From assembly GCA_903851415.1 (NCBI GenBank), contig CAINOE010000116.1, positions 1 to 64,000 of the forward strand: a stretch of 64,000 nt of DNA. The letters run 5' to 3'. The first letter of the stretch is position 1, and every line of letters starts with the position of its first letter. The notes below the pieces were generated by a model. The model was not told where the DNA came from. It did not search any database and was given only the letters and a program-made list of their open reading frames with translations. Positions 27,426 through 35,470 of this stretch are shown here, piece after piece. A program made the translations under genes and the position numbers. The DNA is from an uncultured Rhodopila sp. (GTDB lineage: Bacteria; Pseudomonadota; Alphaproteobacteria; Acetobacterales; Acetobacteraceae).

Positions 27426-28544
27426 ATGTCCGCTGACCATGCTACCGCCGAACGAGTTCGGTCGAGCCTCCGGCAGATCCATCGCGGGGCATCGGACCTG
27501 CGCCGGGGCGTGCCCGTCATCCTGAGCGGACCGTCGCCGTTACTGATCATGGCGGCGGAGACCGCTGGCACCGGCGGTCTGGAGGAACTCGAAAGCGTTT
27601 CGGGCAGCGAAATCGTGTTGATCCTCGCACCCGCCCGGGCAGCCGCCATCCTGCGTGCTCCAATGCCGGCGCATGCGGACGCGGTCGCTGTCACCCTGCC
27701 GTCGTCGCTGCGTAAAATCGATGTTTTCCAAACCCTTGTAGACCCGACCGCGGCGCAGCTTCCGGTGCGGGAGACGATGAAGCTCGCCGCTGAACCCGCC
27801 GCCGCCGCCGCCCTGCGCCTCGCCAAGATCGGCCGGCTGCTGCCGGCGGTGGTTGCCGCGGCGCTGCCCGAAGGGTCGGCGACCCGCCTGGCCGGGCATG
27901 GAATCATCGAGGTCCCGGCCTCCGAGGTGCTGGACTATGCCAGCGACGAGGTCGCCGGCCTGAGACAAATCGTCTCGGCGCACGTGCCCTTGAACGGCGC
28001 TCCCGACAGCCGCGTGGTTGCATTTCGCACCGAGGGTTCGGCGATTGAACATCTAGCGATTGTGATCGGGCGCCCGCAGGATCGCGCGGCGCCGCTGGTC
28101 CGAGTCCATTCGGAATGCTTCACCGGAGACTTGCTGGGCAGCCTTCGCTGCGACTGCGGCGAACAACTCCGGGGCGCCATCGCACGCATGGCCGAGGACG
28201 GTGCCGGCGTTCTGCTTTACCTGGCGCAGGAGGGGCGGGGAATCGGTCTTATCAACAAGTTGCGCGCCTATGAGCTGCAGGATCGCGGGCTGGATACGAT
28301 GGACGCGAACAGGGTACTCGGCTGGGGCGCGGATGAGCGGAATTTTCTCGTCGGCGCGGCGATGTTGCAGAACATGGGCATAAGGCGCGTGCGGCTGCTG
28401 ACCAATAATCCCGACAAGCTGGAGGCGATGGAGGCCTGCGGCATCGAAGTGGCCGGGCGCGAGCCGCATCTGTTTGCCGCCAACGGCGTTAATGACGAAT
28501 ATCTTGCCACCAAGGCGTCCCGCTTCGGTCACATGCTTGACTAG
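27426..28544 (+). CDS. ribA: GTP cyclohydrolase II with divergent N-terminal domain
   Basis: The first committed step of riboflavin synthesis converts GTP to 2,5-diamino-6-ribosylamino-pyrimidinone phosphate. The C-terminal domain (about 175-372) has the zinc cysteines C231, C242 and C244 (HSECFTGDLLGSLRCDCGEQL without breaks) and the catalytic AQEGRGIGLINKLRAYELQD. Residues 1-170 resemble a RibB-type domain in length, but I do not see its acidic active-site motifs, so this part is probably non-catalytic. GTP cyclohydrolase II activity is well supported. Confidence 0.9.
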   Translation: MSADHATAERVRSSLRQIHRGASDLRRGVPVILSGPSPLLIMAAETAGTGGLEELESVSGSEIVLILAPARAAAILRAPMPAHADAVAVTLPSSLRKIDVFQTLVDPTAAQLPVRETMKLAAEPAAAAALRLAKIGRLLPAVVAAALPEGSATRLAGHGIIEVPASEVLDYASDEVAGLRQIVSAHVPLNGAPDSRVVAFRTEGSAIEHLAIVIGRPQDRAAPLVRVHSECFTGDLLGSLRCDCGEQLRGAIARMAEDGAGVLLYLAQEGRGIGLINKLRAYELQDRGLDTMDANRVLGWGADERNFLVGAAMLQNMGIRRVRLLTNNPDKLEAMEACGIEVAGREPHLFAANGVNDEYLATKASRFGHMLD

Positions 28545-28601
28545 AAGGCTGATGTATGGGGCGTCCTGCTTATCCTGGACCGGGGCCGTTTCCGCGGCTA
28601 A

Positions 28602-28889
28602 ATGTCTGAGCCACTTTCGCACGAGACCCTGATGACACCGATCGAAGTCGACCGTCTGCAAACCTATCTGCGCAAGTTGTTCGGCAGCGAGCGGATCAAG
28701 GTCGTCTTACCGCCGCGCAAGGGCCTGTCCATCGAGTTCTCCGTCAATGACGAGACGATCGGCACCGTGCACAAGGACGTTGACGACGGGGAGACGTCGT
28801 ATTCGATCCATCTGACCGTGCTGGAGGAGGATCTTCCGGCGCCCCGTCCCGTCGCAAAGGCTGCGACCGCGGCACCCGGGCGGCGCTAG
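28602..28889 (+). CDS. DUF3126 family protein
   Basis: A 95-residue protein with the alphaproteobacterial DUF3126 core: EVDRLQTYLRKLFGSERIKV, ETIGTVHKDVDDGETSY and LTVLEEDLP. An ATG at 28632 would give a form ten residues shorter that begins nearer the conserved core. Function unknown. It lies 57 nt after ribA. The gap 28890-29013 shows no convincing gene. Confidence 0.8.
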   Translation: MSEPLSHETLMTPIEVDRLQTYLRKLFGSERIKVVLPPRKGLSIEFSVNDETIGTVHKDVDDGETSYSIHLTVLEEDLPAPRPVAKAATAAPGRR

Positions 28890-29013
28890 CGGTAGATCTT
28901 CATGGCCGGACTGTTGTCCGGGTCAACGGCCGCCGAGCGGGATGTCAGGGCCGCGACGATCCCGGCCATCACAAGACGGCAATCGGCCGAATCCAAGAGA
29001 TCGATCGTGCCGA

Positions 29014-30420
29014 TCAACCCGCCGGCCAGACCGGAGGGTGAAACCCGGGTGCCGCGGCCGGACGCGCCCAATAAGGTGGTGTCTCAGTCATTTGCACGAC
29101 CGGCTTGAGATGCTTAAGCCGCCCGTGCGGGGTATCGCTCACCATCGACCAGCGATCCAGTTCATCCGCCGTGAACTCCGTCGCGACACCCGACAGGCTG
29201 GCGGCCGGGACCTCCCCCATATCGACAAGCCATTTGCCGACCTGAGCCAGGGAGATCCGCACCAGCCAGCTCCCGCCCTCGGTCACGCGCCGGTGCAGCG
29301 CCACCATCGCGCCGAACGCCATCAGATAGCCGGTGCAGTAGTCGATCGCGGAAACCGGATAGAATTGCGGCCCCGGCGCCTTGCCGGGGACAAGCTCAGC
29401 CTGGCGCAAGGTGATGCCGCTGACGCTTTGCACGACCGTGTCGAAACCGCGTCGCGCCGCCCACGGCCCGGTATGGCCGAACGCGGACAGCGACACATAG
29501 ATCAACCCTGGCCGAATCGCCCTCAGCGCCTCGGGCGACAAGCCGCGCGCGGCCAGCGTGCCGGGCCGGTAGCCCTGGGAAAACACGTCGGCCCACCGCA
29601 CCAGCCCGCGCAGCGTCTCAACATCGCGCTCATCGCGCAGATCGAGATGCGTGGACAGCTTGCCGTGGCCGGTGTCGAACTCCTGGTGCCCGAGGTTCGG
29701 CAGATGCGGCGCGGTGATCTTCATGACGTCCGCGCCGTGCTCTGCCAATGTTCGCGCGCAGGTTGGGCCGGCCAGGACCCGCGTCAGGTCGAGCACGCGG
29801 ATGCCCGACAGCGGACGGTTGCCCGGCGGTAACGGCTCCGGCGGACTGTCGCCCATGCGCAGGATCTCGAGCAGCGGCAGGGCAGCAACGGCGGCGGCCT
29901 GCGGGTGCGCCGCCCATTCCTCTTGCGTCCTGACCATGCCGCCGGCCCCGCCGGCTTCGATGATCGCCTCCTCCAGTTCGGCCGCATCCCACTGCGATAC
30001 CGCCCGGGCGACGGCATCGCGCTCTTCAGCCACGCCGAGCACATTCAGTGCAGCGGCGCGGTGGTTCGGGAAGTTCGCATGGATGTAGCTCCAGCGTCCG
30101 TTCCGGGCGGGATAGGCGCCCATGATCGCGTTGCGTGACGTCGGGACGCCAGCGTCCCCCACCGTCAGGTAATGGCCGCTTCGCAACGATGCCGCGGCCT
30201 GGCGCAGATTCACCGAGATCTGCTGCTGCAGGCCGGTGCGGGTTCGCCATAGCTCCGCTGCCGCCAGCCCGGTGGCGGCCAGGGAAGCCGCGCCAGCCTG
30301 TCCGACGCGGAATGGCGTCGGCAACACCGGATCGGCGCCCCCCGTGAAGGTCACGCCATTGCAAGGCTCGGTTCGCAGCGCTGTGCTCGAGAGAATCGTG
30401 CGTAGGGCGACGTATGGCAT
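29014..30420 (-). CDS. Family III (CaiB/BaiF) CoA transferase
   Basis: A 468-residue protein expected to move CoA between carboxylic acids. It shows the CaiB core RPLSGIRVLDLTRVLAGPTCARTLAEHGADVMKI split across conserved blocks, LDLRDERDVETLRGLVRWADVF, GLSPEALRAIRPGLIYVSLSAFG, TVVQSVSGI and a C-terminal LKHLKPVVQM segment. A roughly 200-residue N-terminal extension places it with two-part family III members. The start at 30420 (MPYVALRTIL) is chosen over a further 11 open codons. Substrate unknown. Confidence 0.82.
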   Translation of the reverse strand: MPYVALRTILSSTALRTEPCNGVTFTGGADPVLPTPFRVGQAGAASLAATGLAAAELWRTRTGLQQQISVNLRQAAASLRSGHYLTVGDAGVPTSRNAIMGAYPARNGRWSYIHANFPNHRAAALNVLGVAEERDAVARAVSQWDAAELEEAIIEAGGAGGMVRTQEEWAAHPQAAAVAALPLLEILRMGDSPPEPLPPGNRPLSGIRVLDLTRVLAGPTCARTLAEHGADVMKITAPHLPNLGHQEFDTGHGKLSTHLDLRDERDVETLRGLVRWADVFSQGYRPGTLAARGLSPEALRAIRPGLIYVSLSAFGHTGPWAARRGFDTVVQSVSGITLRQAELVPGKAPGPQFYPVSAIDYCTGYLMAFGAMVALHRRVTEGGSWLVRISLAQVGKWLVDMGEVPAASLSGVATEFTADELDRWSMVSDTPHGRLKHLKPVVQMTETPPYWARPAAAPGFHPPVWPAG

Positions 30421-30475
30421 GAAGGCAATCCTTCCGTTGCCGCCCCGGAGCATGCTCCAGCGCGGCCGCCACTAA

Positions 30476-30515
30476 CCGGCCAATCGGCTCCGCCGGGTTG
30501 CGCCGGGCCATGACG
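30476..30515. repeat. Half copy of the dispersed palindromic element
   Basis: CCGGGCCATGACG (30503-30515) is identical to the right arm of copy 1. The expected left arm is missing or degraded; only GGCTCCGCCGGG nearby resembles the loop and inner arm. It lies between the CoA transferase and GH5 genes. Confidence 0.45.
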
Positions 30516-30573
30516 AATGTGGAAAATGCCGTGCTCCGCGCAAGCCTCTGCCCCGGCAGCCTTGGGGATCGTC

Positions 30574-31731
30574 CTATTCCTCCAGCGGCTTTTGCCGAAG
30601 CTTCGCATACACCGCCTCTTGCTCCGGCCGCGGAGTCTTCCAATCGGGCTCCAGGGTACCGTTCGGATTCTGTCCAGCCAGATTGCCCCAGGCCCACCAA
30701 TCGGTCGAGAGTCCCTGGCCGCCCTCGCCGAGTCTCAGGCCGTCCGGGCCGGTGCCGTTGAAATACGGAACCACCGTGGCGGCCCAGGCTTTGCTGCCCG
30801 GGCTGGACATCGATGCTCCCATTTCGCCGATAAACACCGGCGCGAGGTTCTCGTTGACGATCCAGCCCCAGAACTCGTTCATCCGCCTGATCAGGCCCGG
30901 TCCGGAGTCGATCTTCTGGCCGCTGATCTCGCCGGGATATTCGTGCACCGAATAAACCAGCTTGCCCGGCACGTTCAGCGTCAGCGGGTCATTCCGCACA
31001 CCGCGGCAGTCGCTATTCGGCGGCTCCACGATGATCAGCTTGTCCGGATCGATTGCCAGGATCGCGTTCCCGGCGCGCAGATACATCGAGCGGATGTCCC
31101 GGTCGGAGCCGCCGCCCCAGACGCTCATGCCCGGCCATTCCAGCGGCTCATTGCGCAGGTCGTAGCCGATGATCGTCTGGTTGCCAGCGAAGTGCCGGGC
31201 AACCGCCTCCCAGTCCCTGATGAATTTGGCGTCGGTGGTGGTGCCGCGATTGCCGCCGCCGTCGGTGCCGTCGGACGCGCCGCCCAGGTCGTACCACAGT
31301 CCGTTCCGCTGCTGCGCGCCCCAGTTGTCGCGGTCGCTGTGCCCCGGCTCGTTGGTGTGGTTGTCGAGGATCATCCGCAGGCCGGCATCGGCCGCCGCCC
31401 GGGCGATGAAATCGATCTGCTTCAGGTTCTCCTCCATGGTGGCGTTCACCCAGGAGAACCGGATGCAGTTGAAGCCGTGCGAGGCCATCAGGCGGGTCTG
31501 GATTTCAAGCAGGATATGCGAGTTGACCTCGTTCCAGCCGACGCAGGCGAGCCGCACGTTCCGGCCATGCCGATCGACGATCTGATTGCCTTTGGTGCTG
31601 AGAGGACCGGAGGGCAGGAGCGTCGGCAGCGGCAGCGGGGCCGCATTGGCCGAAGCGGGTAGCGCCACGGCAACGCAAGCGAGCACGGGCATGCTGCTGA
31701 GCATCCGCACGAGGCAATCTCTGACTTTCAT
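30574..31731 (-). CDS. Secreted glycoside hydrolase family 5 (cellulase-like)
   Basis: A 385-residue secreted enzyme with a signal peptide (residues 1-30, ...ALPASANA). The GH5 barrel shows IRFSWVNATM, ILDNHTNEPG, the acid/base Glu in DLRNEPLEW, YSVHEYPG and the nucleophile Glu in VFIGEMG. Endoglucanase or a related beta-glycanase is likely, perhaps for the cell's own cellulose or for plant polymers. GGAG lies 5 nt before the ATG. It is transcribed divergently from the CopG regulator. Confidence 0.87.
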   Translation of the reverse strand: MKVRDCLVRMLSSMPVLACVAVALPASANAAPLPLPTLLPSGPLSTKGNQIVDRHGRNVRLACVGWNEVNSHILLEIQTRLMASHGFNCIRFSWVNATMEENLKQIDFIARAAADAGLRMILDNHTNEPGHSDRDNWGAQQRNGLWYDLGGASDGTDGGGNRGTTTDAKFIRDWEAVARHFAGNQTIIGYDLRNEPLEWPGMSVWGGGSDRDIRSMYLRAGNAILAIDPDKLIIVEPPNSDCRGVRNDPLTLNVPGKLVYSVHEYPGEISGQKIDSGPGLIRRMNEFWGWIVNENLAPVFIGEMGASMSSPGSKAWAATVVPYFNGTGPDGLRLGEGGQGLSTDWWAWGNLAGQNPNGTLEPDWKTPRPEQEAVYAKLRQKPLEE

Positions 31732-31916
31732 TGTATCTCCTGCCAATAGAAAACGCATGGCGAAGCGGACCAACGCCGGTGTGGCGGAATTTGCAACAAA
31801 ACTCCTGGTGGTACACGCAACCGGGAGGGCGGGTGGTTTCGGCCAATCATCACCCGCGTGGCCATGACGATGGAATAAAGGGCCCCCGCCCGCACCTCCT
31901 TGTAAGCACAGCTGTG

Positions 31917-31944
31917 CCATCCATATACCATCCCCATGGATGGT
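31917..31944. promoter_or_regulatory. Candidate operator of the CopG-type regulator
   Basis: ACCATCC-CCAT-GGATGGT (31927-31944) is a perfect 7-bp inverted repeat, preceded by a further CCATCC (31917-31922). It ends 6 nt before the preferred ATG at 31951. Position and symmetry suit autoregulation by a ribbon-helix-helix dimer; this is inference. Confidence 0.45.
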
Positions 31945-31950
31945 AGCTCG

Positions 31951-32379
31951 ATGGCAAACCCGAACAACGCTCTCCCCGACTCCCGTCAGCGTATCGCCGA
32001 CAGCGAGAAGATCACGATCAACCTTGGCTTCGTCGATCTCGGCCGCATCGACCTGATGGTGCAGGACGGCTTTTACTCCAACCGCACGGACTTCATCCGC
32101 ACGGCAATCCGCAACCAGCTCGACCGTCACGCCGACGTCGTCAGCCAGTCGGTGACGCGGAAGGTGCTCGACCTCGGGCTGCGCCATTTCAGCCGCGCAG
32201 ACCTCGAGGCGGCACTGGACGCCGGGCACAGGCTGGAGATCAAGGTGCTCGGCTTGGCCAGCGTCGCCAGCGATGTAACCCCTGAACTGGCGCGCGCGGC
32301 GATTGCCTCCGTCACGGTGCTCGGCGCCCTGCATGCCACCCCCGAAGTCCGCGCGGCACTGGCCGATCGGCTGCATTGA
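31951..32379 (+). CDS. CopG-family ribbon-helix-helix regulator
   Basis: A 142-residue protein with an N-terminal ribbon-helix-helix: ITINLGFVDLGRIDLMVQDG then YSNRTDFIRTAIRNQLDRH. The remaining 80 residues are helical and may mediate oligomerisation or ligand binding. The ATG at 31951 is preferred over 31936 because the earlier codon lies inside the inverted repeat and has no ribosome site. It precedes the PHB-depolymerase-like gene by 20 nt and is likely co-transcribed with it. Confidence 0.8.
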   Translation: MANPNNALPDSRQRIADSEKITINLGFVDLGRIDLMVQDGFYSNRTDFIRTAIRNQLDRHADVVSQSVTRKVLDLGLRHFSRADLEAALDAGHRLEIKVLGLASVASDVTPELARAAIASVTVLGALHATPEVRAALADRLH

Positions 32380-32399
32380 GACAACTGAAAGCGAATGCG

Positions 32400-33461
32400 A
32401 TGAACAAGATCCTGCCGCCGGAGATGCTCGAAGCCGCCCGGCTGACCAAAGCCGGGCAGTTGAAGGAGGCGACCGCGTTGCTGCAGCAACTGCTCAACCG
32501 GCGCCCCACGCCTGCGGCAGAAAGCGCCGAGGCGCCGGGGGTTCTGTCCCGCGTCGGCGATTGGCTGAAGCGGCACATCCACGACGAACCGGCCCCGGCG
32601 CCGGAACACACCCGATCGGAGGCCGGGCAGTTCCTGACCAAATCCTTCAGCAACCATTTCGGCACCCGCCCTTACAAACTGTACATCCCGCGCGGCTACC
32701 ACGGGCAGAAGGTGCCCTTGATTGTCATGCTGCATGGCTGCACCCAATCGCCTGACGACTTCGCCGCCGGCACCGGCATGAACGCGGCGGCCGACGGAGC
32801 GGTCTGCCTCGTCGCTTATCCGGGCCAGACGCGCAAAGCCAATATGCAGAAGTGCTGGAACTGGTTCAGCGCCGCGGACCAGCAGCGTGACGCGGGTGAG
32901 CCGTCGCTGATCGCCGGAATCACCCGGGAGATCATGCATGACTACGCCGTCGATCCGCGGCGGGTCTACATCGCCGGCCTTTCCGCCGGAGGAGCGGCAG
33001 CTTCGGTAATGGGCAACACCTATCCCGACCTGTATGCAGCCGTCGGCGTGCACTCGGGGCTGGCCTGCGGCGCGGCGCGCGATATGAAAACAGCCTTCGC
33101 GGCGATGCAGCACGGCAGCGCGGGGGCTCCGGCGGCCCGGCACGTCCCGGTGATCGTGTTCCATGGCGACCGCGACACTACGGTCAACCCGCGCAACGGA
33201 GACGCCGTGGCCGCCCAGGCGGCGCGGGGCGAGTCGCTGAGGACCCATACCCGGGAAGGCCACGCCCCCGGCGGATACCGCTACACCCGCACGGTCATGA
33301 CCGATGCTCCGGGGCACACCGCGATCGAGCAATGGACGGTGCACGGCGCCGGCCATGCCTGGTCCGGCGGCCATCCGGCCGGGTCGTTCACCGATCCCAA
33401 AGGGCCGGATGCGACGAAGGAGATGCTGCGCTTCTTCCTGGAGCATCCGCGCCGCGCATAG
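32400..33461 (+). CDS. PHB-depolymerase-family esterase
   Basis: A 353-residue alpha/beta hydrolase of the type 1 short-chain polyhydroxyalkanoate depolymerase group. Residues 1-80 are helical and non-catalytic; the catalytic part follows: LHGCTQSPDDFA, the nucleophile S195 in IAGLSAGGAA, Asp in VFHGDRDTTVNP and His in GAGHAWSGGHP. There is no signal peptide, so intracellular polyhydroxyalkanoate or another ester is the likely substrate. It follows the CopG regulator. Confidence 0.87.
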   Translation: MNKILPPEMLEAARLTKAGQLKEATALLQQLLNRRPTPAAESAEAPGVLSRVGDWLKRHIHDEPAPAPEHTRSEAGQFLTKSFSNHFGTRPYKLYIPRGYHGQKVPLIVMLHGCTQSPDDFAAGTGMNAAADGAVCLVAYPGQTRKANMQKCWNWFSAADQQRDAGEPSLIAGITREIMHDYAVDPRRVYIAGLSAGGAAASVMGNTYPDLYAAVGVHSGLACGAARDMKTAFAAMQHGSAGAPAARHVPVIVFHGDRDTTVNPRNGDAVAAQAARGESLRTHTREGHAPGGYRYTRTVMTDAPGHTAIEQWTVHGAGHAWSGGHPAGSFTDPKGPDATKEMLRFFLEHPRRA

Positions 33462-33536
33462 TAGGTCCCACGCGGTCGTTACTCATCAAACCGAACCAAA
33501 CCGGGCAAGCATGGCGCGCGGCACGGGGGAACGGTG

Positions 33537-34418
33537 ATGCGGGACGACGATCTCAGGGCTTCCAGCAATATCGACGATCGCCGCGGCCAGGGCGGGGGCG
33601 GCTTCCCGGGCGGCCGCGGCGGCCTGGGTCTCGGCACCATCGTCATCCTGACTTTGCTTGGCTGGCTTTTCGGGATCAATCCCGCCGTGCTGATCAACGG
33701 GGCGCAACTGGTGACCGGCGGTGGAGGCCCATCGGTCAGCCAGGGCACCGGACAGAGCGGCGCTCCGGACGACAAGCAGGGAATTTTCGTCGCCAAGGTG
33801 CTCGGCGAGACCGAGGACGTCTGGTCGCAGATGCTTCCGCAGCAGGCCAACATCGCCTATCAGAAGCCGATTCTTGTCCTGTTTTCCGGAGCCACGGGTT
33901 CGGCGTGCGGGACGGCGCGTTCGGCCATGGGGCCGTTCTACTGTCCCAACGACCGCAAGGTCTATCTCGACACGTTGTTCTTCCAGGACATGCAGCGCCG
34001 CATGGGCGGCGGCGGAGACTTCGCCTACGCCTATGTCATCGCGCACGAGATCGGGCATCACGTGCAGAACCTGCTGGGCATCCTGCCCAAGGTGCAGGCG
34101 ATGCAGAACAGCGCGCGCGACGACGCCACGGCGAACGCGATCTCCGTGCGGACCGAGCTGATGGCCGACTGCTTCGCCGGGCTGTGGGCGAACCGGATGA
34201 ACCAGCGGCACGCCAACATCGACGACTCCGACGTCCGCCAGGCGATAAACACGGCTGCCGCCATCGGCGATGATCGCCTCCAGAGGCAGTCGCGCGGGAT
34301 GGCGGTCCCCGACAGCTTCACCCATGGCTCCTCGGCACAGCGGGTGCGGTGGCTGACCATCGGTTTGCGCGGCGGCAGCCTGAAGTCGTGCGACACATTC
34401 GCGGTTCAGGAGCCCTGA
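33537..34418 (+). CDS. ypfJ: YpfJ-type neutral zinc metallopeptidase
   Basis: A 293-residue membrane-anchored protein: charged N-terminus, Gly-rich stretch, one membrane helix (about residues 35-52, LGTIVILTLLGWLFGI), then the peptidase domain with CGTARSAMGPFYCP and the zinc motif HEIGHHVQNLLG, and a downstream glutamate in RTELMADCFAG. GGGGGAA precedes the start; GTG 33534 and ATG 33537 are both possible, ATG preferred. Substrates are unknown. Confidence 0.9.
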   Translation: MRDDDLRASSNIDDRRGQGGGGFPGGRGGLGLGTIVILTLLGWLFGINPAVLINGAQLVTGGGGPSVSQGTGQSGAPDDKQGIFVAKVLGETEDVWSQMLPQQANIAYQKPILVLFSGATGSACGTARSAMGPFYCPNDRKVYLDTLFFQDMQRRMGGGGDFAYAYVIAHEIGHHVQNLLGILPKVQAMQNSARDDATANAISVRTELMADCFAGLWANRMNQRHANIDDSDVRQAINTAAAIGDDRLQRQSRGMAVPDSFTHGSSAQRVRWLTIGLRGGSLKSCDTFAVQEP

Positions 34419-34655
34419 TTGCCGGCGAGCGGGATGGCCCATTCCGGACAGGGGCTGATCTGAGCCTGCCGCGGCGGCGCGTCATCATCGGGTATTGTTT
34501 CGAAAAGGGGGCGCCCGATCCCCCTGTGCCACAATGATGCCCCGGCGTTTCCCTTGATCGGCCACTGCGCGAAAATAGCGTCTGGATGTGCCCGGGGGCA
34601 CAGTAAACGCCGCCCCTGTGAAGGCATGGTCGCGATCTGGAAACGGAGGCTTGCC

Positions 34656-34736
34656 ATGCGCGCTTATCTGAAAGCGGCTGTCCTGATCGTCACGCTGCTG
34701 GGAACCTACCTCGCTTTGCTTCCCCTGGCGGCGTAG
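34656..34736 (+). CDS. Putative small membrane peptide (26 aa)
   Basis: MRAYLKAAVLIVTLLGTYLALLPLAA is given here in parts: a basic start (MRAYLK) followed by a single hydrophobic helix to the end. GGAGG lies 6-7 nt before the ATG. It sits alone in a 380-nt gap between the YpfJ and DUF3597 genes. Support is limited to the ribosome site and the helix; function unknown. Confidence 0.4.
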   Translation: MRAYLKAAVLIVTLLGTYLALLPLAA

Positions 34737-34798
34737 CGATGACCGAAGCAGCAAACAGCGCAGCCAGCACCCCGGCTGCGCTGTCCACAGGTTGCGGG

Positions 34799-35191
34799 CT
34801 AAGCGTGCCGCTTCAGGCTATCGGGCACTTTTCCGCCGTTTTCGGCCAGCTTTTGCATCACGCCGGCATGCAGGGCGATGTTCTCCTCGGCAGTGCCGTC
34901 GGCGCCGACGTGAATGTTCAGCTCGTTGGCGAGCTCCTTCCGCGCGGCGAGGCTGGAATCCAGATCGAGCAGTTTCAGCAGGTCGACGATGGACGTCGTC
35001 CAGTTGCCGCCGCCACCCTTCTGCGATGCCAACTGGGTGAGCACCTGCTCGACATCAACCGATCCGGCGGGCGGCGCGGTCGGGCTGCCGGTCGCCGCGG
35101 CAGCGCCGGGCGCCGCAACGGTCCCGTCGGCTGCCTGAGCCGCAGCCGCCGGATGAAATACTTTTTCCAAAATCGAACCAAAAATGCTCAT
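34799..35191 (-). CDS. DUF3597 family protein
   Basis: A 130-residue protein beginning MSIFGSILEKVF, then an Ala/Pro-rich linker, then the DUF3597 core VDVEQVLTQLAS, WTTSIVDLLKLLDLDSSL and ARKELANELNI. Proteins with this domain are small, soluble and of unknown function, related in pattern to LysM-associated stress proteins. It is transcribed divergently from the second cenR-like gene. Confidence 0.85.
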   Translation of the reverse strand: MSIFGSILEKVFHPAAAAQAADGTVAAPGAAAATGSPTAPPAGSVDVEQVLTQLASQKGGGGNWTTSIVDLLKLLDLDSSLAARKELANELNIHVGADGTAEENIALHAGVMQKLAENGGKVPDSLKRHA

Positions 35192-35301
35192 CTGCTTCTC
35201 CCTGTCGTTGCGTGCGATTGTATCGATAAGCGGCTCGGGTTGCTTTCACGAGTGTGCAGGCGCGGCACCAACTACTTTACGATGAAGAATTCCGCGATGC
35301 G

Positions 35302-35317
35302 TTAACCACCTGTTAAC
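35302..35317 (+). promoter_or_regulatory. Full CtrA-type binding box
   Basis: TTAACCACCTGTTAAC matches the full CtrA consensus TTAA-N7-TTAAC with correct spacing. It lies between the divergent DUF3597 gene (about 111 nt from its start) and the second CenR-like gene (about 154 nt from its start), within an AT-rich stretch. CtrA is the alphaproteobacterial cell-cycle/motility regulator; binding here is predicted only. Confidence 0.55.
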
Positions 35318-35470
35318 GATTTTGTTAGACTGATCGCCGAACAAGAGAGATCACAACAAATTGTTTCGAAATGTCTTTATCGAGACGATTTTCTTTGCAT
35401 ATAATTACTTAGTGCGATACGCGTATAAGACGCTTTACAACATTGCTGACGTACCGAAGGGAACCCACAT

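Noticed and set aside
28886-29071. Minus-strand 61-codon frame ending SPAMKIYR
   Set aside because: No ribosome site, it overlaps the end of the CoA transferase gene, and no family resemblance was found.
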